From Halichondria panicea (lineage: Eukaryota; Porifera; Demospongiae; Suberitida; Halichondriidae): a DNA stretch of 64,000 nt. Numbering within the stretch: position 1 is the stretch's first letter; each line of letters opens with the position of its first letter. Position numbers and translations under genes: made by a program. Positions 38,613-50,591 of the stretch are shown here, one piece after another. The notes beneath the pieces are model-generated. The model did no database searches and was not told where the DNA came from. It saw only the letters and a list, made by a program, of their open reading frames with translations. Location of the stretch: contig NC_087385.1 of the NCBI RefSeq assembly GCF_963675165.1, positions 1,364,501 through 1,428,500 of the forward strand, in the 5' to 3' direction.

Positions 38613-41600
38613 TAAACTAAGTGTGGGGGCAATGTCATCTTTTGAGATTTTGTGATTTTATACACTGCATGCAATCCTCTATAAATTTACCTCTGTATTT
38701 TGACTTCTTGGGTTCCACTTAATTAAAGCATGTAGTACGTCAACGTGTACTATACCTTATCCCTCATCAGGTTCTCAGCGAGGGTTGGGCCACACCTCTC
38801 ACTGGATTCATGAAAGAGAGGGAATTTCTGCAATGTCAGCACTTTGCCTGTCTTATGGACGACGGTATGACCAATCAGAGCATCCCGATCGTGTTGCCCG
38901 TGGAAACCAACGACAAGGAACGACTCGCTGAAGCTGGTGCCTTCACTCTAACCTATGAGGGAAAGTAAGTAATTGTCGTATTCGTGTATTGGACTTTAAA
39001 CCTTGACCTCCAGGGACGTGGCCATCCTCCGTGACCCTGAGTTCTACCCTCACAGGAAAGAGGAGCGGTGCTCTCGTCAGTGGGGCACAGCCAACCCCAA
39101 ACACCCACATATCAAGTAAGGGAGTTATGTGTGTGTATACAGTATTCTATTGAGATTATGCCCACATTCGAAATTACACCCACCCCGCTTTTGAGTGAAA
39201 GTTCTGTATAGCCTAATTTGCTCCTCACGTCTCTCCTCCATTTCTCTCGTGATAATGTTTAGTGCTGTCTCACTGTAGGATGATTCTTGAGTCTGGTGAC
39301 TGGCTAGTGGGTGGGGCCATTGAGGTCCTCCATAGGATCACGTGGGGAGATGGGCTTGATGAGTATCGACTCACACCGAAAGAGCTGAGAACAGAGTTCA
39401 GAAAACGAGGGGCTGATGCTGTCTTTGCGTTCCAACTACGCAACCCCATCCACAACGGACACGCCCTCCTGATGAAGGTTTGTCTATGATCATGTTTTTG
39501 TCTTGCTGAAAGCTGAAAAATTGTAGAGGAACAACTCAACATTTGACATAATAATGTAGTTATAATTATACTGACTGAGTCTGTAGTCTGTATTGTTCGT
39601 AGGCATGGATGTCCCCACACTGTCGGTGGACGGTGGTTGGCATCTCTAGACACCACTTTAGATAGAAAATAGCCGCCACTTTAGAAAAATCTGGGCACAC
39701 TGTGGCTGGTGCATGTACATCTACACTCACTTTTTGCTAATATTCATTACCTCCAACTGTGACACAGTGTGACCTCTCCCCTTGCAGGATACTCGGGAGT
39801 TGATTCTTAGCCGTCACTACAAGAAGCCAGTGTTGCTGCTCCATCCTCTGGGTGGGTGGACTAAGGCTGACGATGTGCCACTCAAGGTGAGTAATGCACA
39901 CACTTATTGGGCAGATGCTAGCTTACTATAATGTTTCAATACATCATTCATGAATGCAGTCTGTAACTCTCTTGCATGGTACACTTAATTATGTTTAAAT
40001 CTGTAATGACCATTGTGTTAGTGTGCATGTGTTCGCCAAGCCGCTATAATAATAATATCCAAGAGTATGAACTTACATTCGAAAGTTAATGAACTTATTT
40101 CCATTTAGTGGAGTAGACCTCCTCCTCTCCACAGTGTATGATGTAAGTCTCTACCTCCTCTTCCTCTGTAGATCCGAATCAAGCAGCACCTGGCAGTCAT
40201 GGAAGAGAATGTGCTGGATGCTCAGAACACTGTACTCTCCATATTCCCCTCACCCATGATGTACGCCGGCCCTACAGAGGTGAGGTCACATTAGCCTCTA
40301 CACAGGCTCTCCTTTTTCTGTTCTTTATCACAATCGTTCAATAAGATAAAATACTGTATTATTCGTTCAATGAGATAAAATTCGGTATTAATTGGAGGAA
40401 TAAAGAAAGAAATAGACGTAGAGTTAGGAAAAAGGAGAGCCTGTATCGGGAAGTCGCGTGAGGGTAGAAGGGTGGTAGAAGGGTGAAAATGAGCGTGGGC
40501 ATACTGAGCTAGAGATGTTGGACTGCCCACGCAGAGGTCTACGACTAATAAAACTTTGCCTGCAGCAAGCTGGGCATGGACTTGGAACTGGAAGTTTGCA
40601 AGCACTATAGCTAGCTATACCTTAGGCTTAGCTAGATGATCTACTAGTCTAGATTGTGTGTTTAGATTCTATCACTATTACCTTTTCTTGTGTCTTTCTA
40701 CATGCTATAGTAGAATAGCTTATAGTCATCATTATCATATAGCAGGTAGCTACTGCCACCAGAGCTGGCCACGCTGGTTCTCTGATCTGACTTGCAGCAC
40801 AGCTTGGTGGTTGTCTCAGTACAGTACAGTACAGTCTTACTCTGAATGCGTGGGAGAATACCTTACGTCACGATTGTGGGCTACATATCGCCCACGTTCA
40901 TAAAATCCTTGTGGATCACGCGATTTCCCAAACCAGGCCTTACTTTTTCTTAACTGTACGCCCATTTCTTTCTTTGCTGCCTCACTATGTCTTTCTTATG
41001 TTTATGGATGAACAGTGACAACAGCAAGAAAAAGTAAGGCCTGAGAACGAGGCTAAGGTCACATGACTTACTCTTGACAGTTATTGTAGTGTTCATGTAA
41101 ATGTTTGATTTTGCTGTAATATAGTTGTGATACCTGTCTGACTTCTCGCATGTAACCCATCAGGTGCAGTGGCATTGCAAAGCTCGTATGGTGGCAGGTG
41201 CCAACTTCTACATTGTGGGCCGTGACCCGGCCGGCATGGCCCACCCTGACACAAAGCAGGACCTGTACGAGCATTCACATGGCAAAAAGGTGGGTGAGGA
41301 CTGTATGCAACTTGCTGCGGGTGTCCCTTTATTTTTCTGAATAGTATTAAGATTGTGATGGGAATATTCAGTATTATAGCTTAGAAAGCAATTTCTGTGC
41401 TGAGTGTTGCTCAAGTGCACATTTGAAGTATCAAAAACACACTGTTTAAATTACACAGGTACTTCAAATGGCTCCTGGTCTGACCAAACTGGAGGTAGTA
41501 CCTTTCAAGCTGGCTGCCTACAACACTAAACTGGGAGCTATGGACTTCTTTGACCCCGAGAAGAAAGAGGACTTCATATTCATCTCTGGCACTAAGATGA

Positions 41601-42107
41601 GGAAGTTTGCTCGTGAGGGAGTCAACCCACCGGATGGGTTCATGCCACCCAGGGCCTGGAAGGTGGGAGAGAGGAGGGTTGCTTACTGTGAATAGTGCTG
41701 TTCTTTAACCTGGACTGGTTTTAATCAATACAGTGGAGCCCCTCTTCATAATGGAAGACTTTAGGCTACCATTGTAAATTTATACAGAAGGCCTTTGTTG
41801 AGGGGTTGCCTTACAACTATTCATTTGAGACCATAGCCTTTATCAGGAGTACATATTCATGTACTCCTGCCTTTATATATCACAGTGATCTTAATTGCTT
41901 CAGAGCTAAGGGTTCCACTGTATTGATCAGTACTAGTATCAGTACCATGGCAATCCGTGGTAATGACTAGTTATACCTCGTGTGCGCATGCACAGCGAGG
42001 TATACGGTAGTGTGTTTGTGTGTCTGTGTCTTATGTGTGCTAATGTCCCTGTGCAGGTGCTCTCTGACTACTACCAATCACTCAAGCAGGAGCTGAACCA
42101 ATCATAG
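34563..42107 (+). CDS. PAPSS: PAPS synthase (APS kinase + ATP sulfurylase)
   Basis: Bifunctional enzyme making 3'-phosphoadenosine-5'-phosphosulfate, the donor for all sulfotransferases. Exons: 34563-34628, 34781-34926, 35207-35280, 35587-35717, 37082-37220, 37963-38081, 38398-38526, 38771-38964, 39014-39115, 39279-39477, 39788-39886, 40172-40279, 41164-41289, 41459-41662, 42057-42107; 628 residues (human PAPSS1 624). The N-terminal APS kinase has the P-loop [32 protein letters not shown] and [20 protein letters not shown]. The C-terminal ATP sulfurylase has [28 protein letters not shown] with the HxGH motif, [17 protein letters not shown] and [14 protein letters not shown]. The introns contain several minisatellites. 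POLE4 is its divergent neighbour. Confidence 0.98.
35985..36831. repeat. ~60-bp minisatellite in PAPSS intron 4
   Basis: About 14 tandem units of roughly 55-65 bp, each with CCCCCTGACATGTACATGGT, then ACGAGGTGTCACTGTACTAA and CTGTGTACCTA. Units vary by presence of ATTACTG, GGCC or TGTACTAA blocks. The unit is partly self-complementary (GACATGTACATGGTAC region). Long frames across it are repeat artefacts. Confidence 0.92.
37221..37715. repeat. ~20-bp C-rich minisatellite in PAPSS intron 5
   Basis: Tandem units of CCCCCTCTACCCACACAGG and CCCCTCTACTACCCACACAGG start right at the exon 5 donor and continue for about 500 bp. Each unit contains CACAG, a potential acceptor-like AG. Confidence 0.92.
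37821..37952. repeat. CACTCCACTCCTCACACA repeat before PAPSS exon 6
   Basis: About 7 imperfect units of ACACACACTCCACTCCTCAC lie immediately upstream of the exon 6 acceptor (exon from 37963). Confidence 0.85.
38531..38610. repeat. (CA)n tract at the exon 7 donor of PAPSS
   Basis: A pure CA dinucleotide run beginning 4 bp after the splice donor (CTGCAG|GTACTCACAC). Confidence 0.9.
40935..41042. mobile_element. hairpin element in PAPSS intron 12
   Basis: Perfect 17-bp inverted termini AGGCCTTACTTTTTCTT (40935-40951) and its complement (41026-41042) about 75 bp apart. The interior is not coding. No clear target duplication was seen. Confidence 0.45.
41731..41920. mobile_element. MITE-like element, CAGTGGAA family, copy 4
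   Basis: Intron 14 of PAPSS. Termini CAGTGGAGCCCCTCTT and GGGTTCCACTG are flanked by TA on both sides (41729-41730, 41921-41922). An inner inverted pair AGGAGTACAT / ATGTACTCCT is also present. Confidence 0.6.
41972..42009. repeat. palindromic TATACCTCG...CGAGGTATA repeat
   Basis: Inverted repeat TATACCTCG (41972-41980) / CGAGGTATA with a GCGCATGC core, followed by CGGTA. A related sequence, ACCGTATACCTCGCATGCGC, occurs at about 60439, so it is a dispersed family. Confidence 0.6.
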
Positions 42108-42775
42108 GATATTATTATGGACAGTGTATAGTGTATTATATTATTATCATTTCAACAATGTGTGTGCTTATGCATTGTATAATTATACAGTGTAACAACT
42201 ACGTTTTTGTGTATAATCTTCTAAACTAAAATTAATGTGATTGGATCAATTTGAGTGTAGGTACTGAAAGTTCAACTATTGGCGCTTCCAGTGGACCACC
42301 ACCTGTTACATCATATGACATCATCATTCCAAAATGGCTGCTAGAATATGTGTACATTGGAAAATATGTTAGGCATGGAACTACCTTATATGTTTGAGTT
42401 AAGATCTGAAATTTGTTGTGCAAGTACTTCATTACCTTGCACATCTTTTGAGCTCCACTGGAAGTGCAGGCTGTTAGTAGGTTCTGAGATACACAGAATT
42501 TTGTAAATTTTTAGTAGCAAATGTGTTAGGCATTGATTTTTTGAGTTTGTGCTAGTTAAGGTCTGATTTTTGAGGAGCATGTACTACAATAGTATACTTT
42601 TCATTTGTACATTAAAATTATTTTCTTTGTCTAACTCAAATACTGGCCGCTATCAACCCTTGGTAATAGCACGCGGTTTTATACAAGGCTAACTTTCTGA
42701 ATAAAGCACACTATTAAATTTACCAGCCAGTACAGTACAGTTCATTTGATCTGATCAGTGAAGAAGTAAGAGGAT
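42108..42775. other. intergenic region between PAPSS and SENP
   Basis: No coding or RNA feature was seen. Two loosely similar stretches (GTTAGGCATGGAACT near 42369 and GTTAGGCATTGATTT near 42523) suggest a degenerate ~155-bp duplication. The 5'UTR and promoter of the SENP gene must lie near the end. Confidence 0.5.
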
Positions 42776-45700
42776 ATGAGACGGGTTGGAGTAAAGAGAG
42801 CTTTCCCTGAGCCACCACACAACCACAGAGGCTCCTCTGTAAGCTTCAAGAGAGAAGTAGCTACATTTATAGAGTGACAAGCTTTAATAATAAATACTCA
42901 ATGTATGGGTCATTGTATTCCACTTCTCCCAGCCCCCAGCTCCAAAGAGAGCACGTCTCAGTGGTGACGCTCAGCCACGTTCCACGGGCGTGTTCCGTAC
43001 TGTCGTAAACTGGTTCCATTCTGTCATGAGTGCTGTCAGCGGGAGACTGTCACGCTCGACTAGAGCTCAGAACGATGAGGACTCTGTCTCCACCGACTCA
43101 TTTGAACCTTGCTCACAAGATCAAGAGGCGACTGGACCACTCCTGATAAGCAGTCAGGTAGTGCAGTACATGTACATCTTCCCACTTCCCTCGGTCTTTC
43201 CCCTTCCTTCCCCACAATCACTCACTGTGTAGGTAGATCATTTTTACCTGTCCCTATAAGCTCTCTGTAATGGAGGGGGTTAGCATCTCTTTAGTAATAC
43301 CATTTTAATTTAATATTTTTTACACACTCCTTGTAATGGGGGAATTTTTGGGGTACTTGGCATATAGCCATTTTAACTGGCCACATCATTTACTTGTTGT
43401 GTTAACAGTCTCTTAATTGTTGCACAGTTAGTGTTCTGTGAATCAAAATTAATGTGACAGCTTCTTGCTAATCTCCCCAGGTGACTACCGGACCCACTAG
43501 TAGTATGGCCCCTCCTCCCGTCTCTACTAGTCAGCCGCTAAATACCAGCACCTCTGTGGACCACCCAAACCACACCTCTATAAACCAACAGTCACGCTTC
43601 AAGCCCCACTCATCGTCCACAGTGGCTAAAAATCGTCACAGATCGTTACTCAAGCCATCCCGGAAACCACCACCACCCTCACAAACACCAAGAACATTAT
43701 TCAGTCCAGTTGTGACCACACCCCCTAATCTATCCCCAGCCATTCGAACGTTTGCCAAGCCGCAAACCACCCCCTACTACCCCACCCACCCTCTCTCTAG
43801 CACACCTTACACCTCCTCACAACAATCCAGCTCTCACAATCATGGCCACTCCGAGACAGGCTCTCAACGACCTTTCACCCCACTGTTACCACCCATCTCT
43901 TTCAATACTTCAGGTACAGTATTAGTGTGTACTGGGAATGTACAGTGGAACTCCTTTATAATGGATAGTTTTGTAGAACAAGTTTTGGGTCCTTACACAG
44001 AGGTGACCTTTGTTAGGAGGCTCACAAGCCTTTAATGGTTGGTCTTTATGTCATGGTTGGCCTTTATGTCATGGTTGGTCTTTATATCATGGTTGGTCTT
44101 TATATCATGGTTGGTCTTTATATCATGGTTGGTCTTTCCCTAGAGGTGGCCACTAAGAGAGGTTCTGCTGTACTTACCTGTCCAATGTTTGTCTCAATTT
44201 GTGCTAGAGAAGCAATTTACTTTAGTAAAGATGTACTGTACTGTTTCAAGCTTACATGTAATTTGTTACACAGGGCAAAATCTAATGCATTTTGCACATC
44301 ATGTAGTGGGTACTATACCATTTTCTATTTTCCAGCACACTCATTCTAATGCTGTTTGTCTTCTGCTGCAGATAAAGCTGGTTCATCTAAAACTGAAAAG
44401 AAGGCTGTGGAACCGAAAAGGCAGGTTCCTGAGAACTTAGGTCCTTTATCCTCACTGTCGAGGTACACTATTAAAGCCAATGAATACTGTAGGTCAACCC
44501 CCCTCCTCCACTAGACCCCCCCCCCCACTATATCCCCTCACTAGACCCCCCTAGAGTCCCACGACACCCCTCACTTGACCCCTCACTAATTCCCCCTAGC
44601 TCCCACTATACCCCCTCACTAGACCCTCCACTACACCCCCCACTAGACCCCCCCCCACTAGACCCCCCACTGTACCCCTCTCAATGTACACGTGTGGGGC
44701 CATAATGCCCGCTCTTGAGGTGTAACAATTAACAGCTACATGTAGTAGAGCCATTAAATTTCTGTTTCAGTACACCCCCCCCCCCCCCCCTCCTCTAGAC
44801 CCCCTGCCAGGACAAAGTCAGCTATAGAGCCTGCACGGATTAGTGAGATGAATGAGTGGCTACAAGACTTGCGGCTCTCTAGTAAAGTGAGTTTATTATA
44901 TTAGCGCAAGGCCTCTAAAACTGTGCATTGAATGTGCCAGTCTCTAGAATTTATTTAGCAGTTAGCGTTGCTACAATGTATTATCTGCTTGAGGTAATGG
45001 TGAAAGTTGAACTTCCCTGTAGCATAAATATACTTGAACTTTCGAGGGCCGATATCTTGAGTTGGGAATATCTAATCCAAAACTAAAGGATGCAAATTAG
45101 CAGTTCTCTGTTTAGGCCTATCAAATCTTGTATTTAGATTTTCAGGCCCGAATCTTTCAATACCTTTGCAGTCGGTGTGTGTTCTGTCATTGAGCTATTT
45201 CAGAAGCTATATGTACAATCTTCCCCCTCTTCCTCCCCCTCCCCCTCCCTCCTTCCCCCTCGCTTGCAGGATGCTCAGAGTGACCGGCTAGTAGAGGTGG
45301 AGCTCACTGAGAACAGACTGCGGACGTGTCGTGCTGAGAGAATGGTGCTAGAGAATGAGAGGGTAACACGACTCAGGTCATTGCTCACCTCACCATGTCC
45401 CCAGGAACCCGATAAAATAACCTTTGACCTCTCACCCGATGAACGTAAAAGGGTGTGTTTGTTGGTGCACTTTTGTATCGTACTTTATCTCTGACTTTTT
45501 ATAGGTTACTATGGCAACCAGGGGTGGGCCAGGAGGCGAGTGTGTGTCGAGTGCTTTCAATATATCATTGACTCGAATCGACCTTTGCACTTTTGTCGGT
45601 CTAAATTGGCTTAATGACAATGTAAGAACAACATTTCATAATAGATGTTGTTGCAAATCATATACATGTATATCTTATGGTGTAGGTGGTCAACTTCTAT

Positions 45701-47846
45701 TTCAACATGATTCGCGATGCCCACCCAAAGGTTCACGTGATGAGCTCTTTCTTCTACCCCAAGCTCTCTCAGTCTGGCTACACTAGTGTGAGACGGTGGA
45801 CCAAGAAGGTCAGTGTGTCACTGTGTGTGTGTGGGGGGGGGGGGGTGCTTTAGTGGTAGGTAACAGTACTGTTGTAGGAGTAGGAGCGGCAGTGATTTAG
45901 GAACTGCCCCTCCAGCCACTTTCATGAGCTGACTCAACAAAATAATGCAGGGGACCCAGCGATAAATGTTGAACGTCCATAAATTTAGTCCCATTGGTCC
46001 AATGACATGATTTTCTGTAAGCTTACGTGTACTTTGAGCTTGTTAAGACAATTAATTAGTGTTTTTGGGCGTGTTTTCGACAATGGTGTAATGGTCTTTT
46101 TAATGCCTGTTCAAATCTGAGAATTAAGCATACCATCTGAAAGAGCTCTTTGAAATTGGACAGTCAGAACTCTATTTAAAAAGCCAACTCTAGTACTCTA
46201 TAAATGCGAATGGACCAAAGCATTTAGAATTCTGAAAGCTTCAATGAGCTAGCTTGCTCATGATATTTTTCTGAAAATAGAAATTATGACCCTTTCCAAA
46301 TTTGAGAACGGAGCTTTCATCCAGTTTTAGGAAATCTTGAAATAAGGGCAGTAGCAAGACAGATTGTTCATTGAGTGTAACGGCATTTCCACCGTGTACT
46401 AGCTTGCATGATGGCTTCTCTGCAGGTGGACATATTCTCCATGGAGCTGGTCCTCTTCCCTATCCACCTGGGCATGCACTGGTGTCTGGCAGCTGCCGAT
46501 TTCAAAACCTCCACCCTCACATATTACGACTCTCTTCTCGGGAACAACTCTTCCTGTCTTCCCAGAATAAAGTACGTATAGTCGAGCTATTGTCTGTGAG
46601 GTAGTTGCCTGGGTATGTTATTCTAATTACCTACTGCCGACACATAGGGTTTCACAGAATTTTATTTTACCTCTCATGCGTGTGTACTGCATGTATTGGA
46701 GTATGAATTCACTAGGCACGTGTATTAGATAGACTGTATTACATGTATAAAGGAGTGACTCCTGATGTATGCAGTAGTGTAAAGACGTACTTATTACTGT
46801 GCTTGTAGTGTTATTAAAAGCTTCAGCTGGCTCTCTAACTTTCGTTCCCCAGGAAATATCTAGAGGATGAGTCAGAGAACAAGAAAGGAGTACGACTTGA
46901 TTTTAGCAGCTGGTCTCAGGTCATCGCCAAGAAGATCCCCACGCAGGAGAATGGGTCCGACTGCGGGGTATTCATGTGCTTGGTTCGTTATATTTCTTCA
47001 AGGTTTCTAGCAGTTTGTATTTGGTATTAATAGGGGATTTCAGGTTCCTAGTGATTTGTCGTTCATGGGTGGTGTTACCGTGTAGATTATTTTTGCAGTT
47101 TTCATTGATGTGTGATTTTAGGTTCATAGCAGTTTTTCATTGTTAGGTGTAAGCTTATCCAGTAGTATTTGTTTATAACTAAATGCACTGTCACTGCGAG
47201 TGTTATAATTATCAGACCACCCCCCCCTTCAGTATGCTCGTCACCTCTCTGAAGGCCTTCCGTTCAGCTTCCACCAGGTGAGCATCGTCTGTGTGTCAGT
47301 ATAATATAGGTATCATTATAGGTCACGAAGTCATTGCTAGGGTTGTACATTGTACATGTACGTATACTAAAGAGTCGATTTGTGTTGAGAAAGGCCCCGG
47401 TAGTTCTGTGGTCAATTATAGCTTCATTTATTTGTCAATATTGTCATACACTAAATGGCCCTGGAAGTTCAGTGGTCAATTATGTAAATGGGCCGGAGAT
47501 TCAGTGAATGGCCCCGGAGGTTCAGTGTTCAATTATGGCTTCATTAATGATCTTGTCATATAAGTGTGGAGTGTATGGTCAACTGGTATGCCATAGACTT
47601 CTACGCACATTTTATAACTTTGGGGATTGTCATAGATAAAAGCACTGTTGAATAAGGAATCTAATGGTATACTAAACTGTCATGGCAACTTCAGGTGGGG
47701 GCATTAGCACACAGTAAGCTGACAAGCCACAGTCTTGCACTAAACGTTGGCTATTATTCTGTCTGTTTTTGTTACTACAGCGAGATTTCCCAAAGATTCG
47801 AGAGTATATGATGTTTGAGATTCTGGAGAAAAGATTGCGTGGATGA
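42776..47846 (+). CDS. SENP: SENP-type SUMO-specific cysteine protease (SENP1/2-like)
   Basis: Ulp1-family (C48) protease that matures SUMO and removes it from targets. Exons: 42776-42838, 42933-43157, 43481-43913, 44372-44462, 44799-44886, 45270-45452, 45505-45621, 45686-45808, 46426-46571, 46853-46982, 47233-47277, 47781-47846; all join in frame to 569 residues (human SENP2 589). The first ~350 residues are Ser/Pro/Thr-rich and disordered-looking, with a basic PKRAR. The catalytic domain is C-terminal: LNWLNDNVVNFYFNMI, then His in GMHWCLAA (about residue 459), Asp in YYDSLLG (about 476), Gln in PTQENGSDCG (about 521) and the nucleophile Cys (about 527). The full triad is present, so an active enzyme is expected. 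Whether it is closer to SENP1 or SENP2 cannot be decided here. Confidence 0.95.
43943..44170. mobile_element. MITE-like element, CAGTGGAA family, copy 5, with internal tandem repeat
   Basis: Intron 3 of SENP. Termini CAGTGGAACTCCTTTATAAT and the complement of CTAAGAGAGGTTCTGCTG are flanked by TA (43941-43942, 44171-44172). The interior has expanded into about six 18-bp units ATGGTTGGTCTTTATATC (about 44034-44135). Confidence 0.6.
44498..44680. repeat. C-rich CACTAGACCCCC repeat in SENP intron 4
   Basis: Irregular tandem units of CACTAGACCCCCC / CACTATACCCC between exons 4 and 5; a poly-C run (about 44776-44790) lies just before the exon 5 acceptor. Such C runs are prone to sequence error. 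Confidence 0.75.
47392..47555. repeat. degenerate GGCCCCGGAGGTTCAGTGGTCAATTAT repeat in SENP intron 11
   Basis: Four imperfect repeats of GGCCCCGGAGGTTCAGTG-like sequence, three followed by GTCAATTAT and two by GCTTCATT. The spacing varies from about 25 to 65 bp. Confidence 0.6.
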
Positions 47847-48078
47847 AACTGAACTTTTGGCTCTTTTGTATTCAATGTCATACATTCTCAACGATATTAT
47901 TTGTTGTGCACTGTTTATAAAATTCACATGACAAATATTTATAGCAAGGAAATTGGTAATGGTCGTCATAATGACAAATGTGCACATGTATAAATATCTA
48001 TAATTATAAACAGAAGGTGTGATGATTTCTTTGAGACCAGTCTTCCTCTTTCGTACAGTTATATCCAGGTGTGCTGCA

Positions 48079-48979
48079 ATGATTAGCAATGGTGGCCAAC
48101 CTGGCTGTAAAGCCACAGGACTAAAGTAAGTATTGCTGCATGCATGTACAGTTTTAGTTTTAGTTTGCTATTTAGTATTAATTTTAGCCAAACATGTTTT
48201 GTAGTACAAATGCAACGTACAATTTACTATGTTTTTTCATCTACAGTTGCCAATTGTCGACATCATCTCAATCGAACCAAGGTGGTCAGAACCAATCACC
48301 CATCGATATCGTTACATCACAGACAACAAAAGGCTCCAAACTAAAGCCGCTGATTTTCAACGCTGGATGGGATCAAACAGTGTCTGGAACAGTGGAAAAC
48401 ACTGGCTACTACCTCAAGTTTACTGCTGATTCCACTGCTGATAAATGCACCCTCAAGACGTACAACGGTGACTACGTCCTCGACCAGTTTCACTACCACT
48501 GGGGCCAATGTGACGGTGAGGGGGCGGAGCATTACATGGACGGGAAGCAGTACGATATTGAGTTCCATTTCGTTCACAAGAAAGTCGGATTGACTGACCC
48601 TACAGCTAAGGATGCATTCTCAGTTTTGGGTGTCTTTGGAAAAGCAGATTCTGGTGCCAAAATGACTGGAGTTTGGGAAAAGCTCTCACCATTGAATGTT
48701 CTTCGCTGCGGCTCAAAGAAAAACATTGGTGATGTAGTTCAGTCGAACCTCCTTCCGAAAATGAAAGACTACTTCCACTATGAAGGCTCTCTGACTACCC
48801 CTAGCTATTCTGAGGTTGTGCACTGGTTTGTGTTGAAGGAGCCCATTTCTGTGCCTAGTGAGTATCTGGAGGCTCTGAGGAGAATGGAGAAAGATGATGG
48901 AAAGACAATCTGTAATAACTTCAGAGAATTGCAAGATGTCTGCTCTCGCACTGTGGAGAGATTTGAAACTGAACACTGA
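48079..48979 (+). CDS. alpha-carbonic anhydrase
   Basis: Zinc enzyme interconverting CO2 and bicarbonate. The model uses exons 48079-48125 and 48247-48979 (phase 2 join), 259 residues starting MISNGGQPGC. The zinc ligands are visible as QFHYHWG (His 98 and 100) and EFHFVH (His 123), with the gatekeeper Glu in GAEHYMDG and the Thr pair in GSLTTP. QSPIDI and LKEPIS are also typical. The N-terminal WGY...GP segment of vertebrate enzymes is absent. At the position of the proton-shuttle His64 (NNGHAFNV in CA II) the sequence reads ENTGYYLK, with no His. An alternative unspliced start at 48194 would give a hydrophobic N-terminus (LLCFFIYS), possibly a signal peptide; transcripts are needed to decide. 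Sponge skeleton-related carbonic anhydrases belong to this family, but no such role is shown here. Confidence 0.9.
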
Positions 48980-49046
48980 ACATTAAATGCTAGATTTATT
49001 TATTTTGTGCTCCTTCCAGTATACTATAATAACGTTTTGACTGTAC

Positions 49047-49083
49047 CATAGATAGTAGAGGTAGGAATCCTCTACTATCTATG
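49047..49083. mobile_element. 37-bp CATAGAT...ATCTATG hairpin
   Basis: Perfect 15-bp arms CATAGATAGTAGAGG / CCTCTACTATCTATG enclose a 7-bp loop. The terminal heptamer is the same as in the palindromes at 3344 and 34454. No target duplication is visible. It lies between carbonic anhydrase and TMEM19, 106 bp before the TMEM19 start used here. The last ATG of the right arm is in frame with TMEM19. Confidence 0.45.
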
Positions 49084-49188
49084 AGAATAAAAAGTGTGCA
49101 ATTTGAGCCCCACCCCTTTTCAGTTACCGTGCACGACGATCTTTACCATTTAGAGGAGTACTTTAATACTAGATCCAGAAGACTCGAT

Positions 49189-50315
49189 ATGATGGAAGAA
49201 GCAATGATTTCCAACGGTCTACTGATACGGATCACCATCTCTGTGCTGCTCTCAGCTCTGCTCTCCCTGTATGGTCTGAGGAAGGGATCTCTGAGCCTCT
49301 CTGGTGGAGTGGCAGCCTTTGCAGTGGGCTTCATACACACTATGTCCAGTGGGTGCTTCTGTGCTGCCTTACTAACCTTCTTCCTGACTTCGTCTCGTCT
49401 CACCAAATGGAGGGGCCAAGAGAAGAGGAGGATCGAGGCAGACTACAAGGAAGGTGGTTATGCAATAATTTAACGCATTTATCTCACTAGACGTCTGCTT
49501 GGCTTTGTGAGATTTATTGGCTGGAAATTAACTGCTATGATACTTGACCCCATAAAAAAACCATGTATAATTATATACGTGTAGAGCCTTGCGTATAATC
49601 TGGTACAACTTTATTTTTATACTGTAACTAGTTTATGTACGTGCATTTATTAACTGACTCTAATTCTCTGATTGCAGGAGGTCAGAGGGACTGGGTACAA
49701 GTGCACTCCAATGGGACTGTGGCATGTGTGGCTGCCCTGCTCTATTGTCGAGTGGCCGGATTTCGTGAGACCCCACTATCACCTGACACACTCACTCTCT
49801 TCTCCCTTGCCTGTCTGTCTGCACTCTCCTGTTGCTGTGGAGACACCTGGGCCTCAGAGGTCGGCTCGGTATTGGGGGGAGCCCCCAGACTCATAACGAC
49901 AGGGGCAAGAGTACCAAAAGGGACGAATGGAGGAGTCACTCTCGTTGGGTTGCTATGCAGTTTTGCTGGTGGTGTGATCGTTGGACTGGCTTATTTTATA
50001 GCGTTGGTTTGTTTTGTGAATTTCTCCGAGTACTCGGTCACCATTTCCTCGCAAGCTCTGGTGATTTTGATTGGTGGCTTTGCTGGTCTGCTAGGATCAA
50101 TTATCGATTCTGTGTTGGGAGCCACTGTTCAGTTTTCTGGCTATTCTGAGAAATTGGGACGAGTGGTGAATGAAGAGTCTTCGGGAGTCAAACACATCTC
50201 AGGAATAAACATTTTAGATAATCATCAAGTGAACTTTGTGTCTTCATTGTTGACAGCTGTTATTGTTCCACTGTTGTGGTCGCTGTTGTGCAATCATGTC
50301 ATCGAAGATTTTTAA
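49189..50315 (+). CDS. TMEM19: TMEM19 (DUF92) membrane protein
   Basis: Multi-pass integral membrane protein of the DUF92 family; its function in animals is poorly known. Exons 49189-49453 and 49678-50315 join to 300 residues (human 336). The start is the first of two adjacent ATGs (MMEEAMISNGLL); an in-frame ATG at 49081 would add 36 residues and lies inside a hairpin. Recognised by SSRLTKWRGQEKRRIEADYK and EGGQRDWVQVHSNG, then CGDTWASEVGSVLG, PRLITTGARVPKGTNGGVTL, GGFAGLLGSIIDSVLGATVQ and GINILDNHQVN. About six hydrophobic segments are visible. It is convergent with FMO-A. Confidence 0.94.
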
Positions 50316-50591
50316 TTATTGTATTAAAATACAAGCTTTGTACTAGGAGCCCTAATTAATTTAATGCCATGATCACATGCATGCATTGTTTTATACATTT
50401 GCATGCACTTCACATAATTAATTAGCTGTACCATGAAGCTAATTGCATGCGCATGTGACATCAGCAACATCACCCAATTTTCACATTAACACGCAGTATA
50501 TATATATAATTATCACAAGATTTTTCATAAATAATGTTCATAGACTGACGAGGCAGTGATGCACAAATCAAAACACACCTATGTACTAAAA

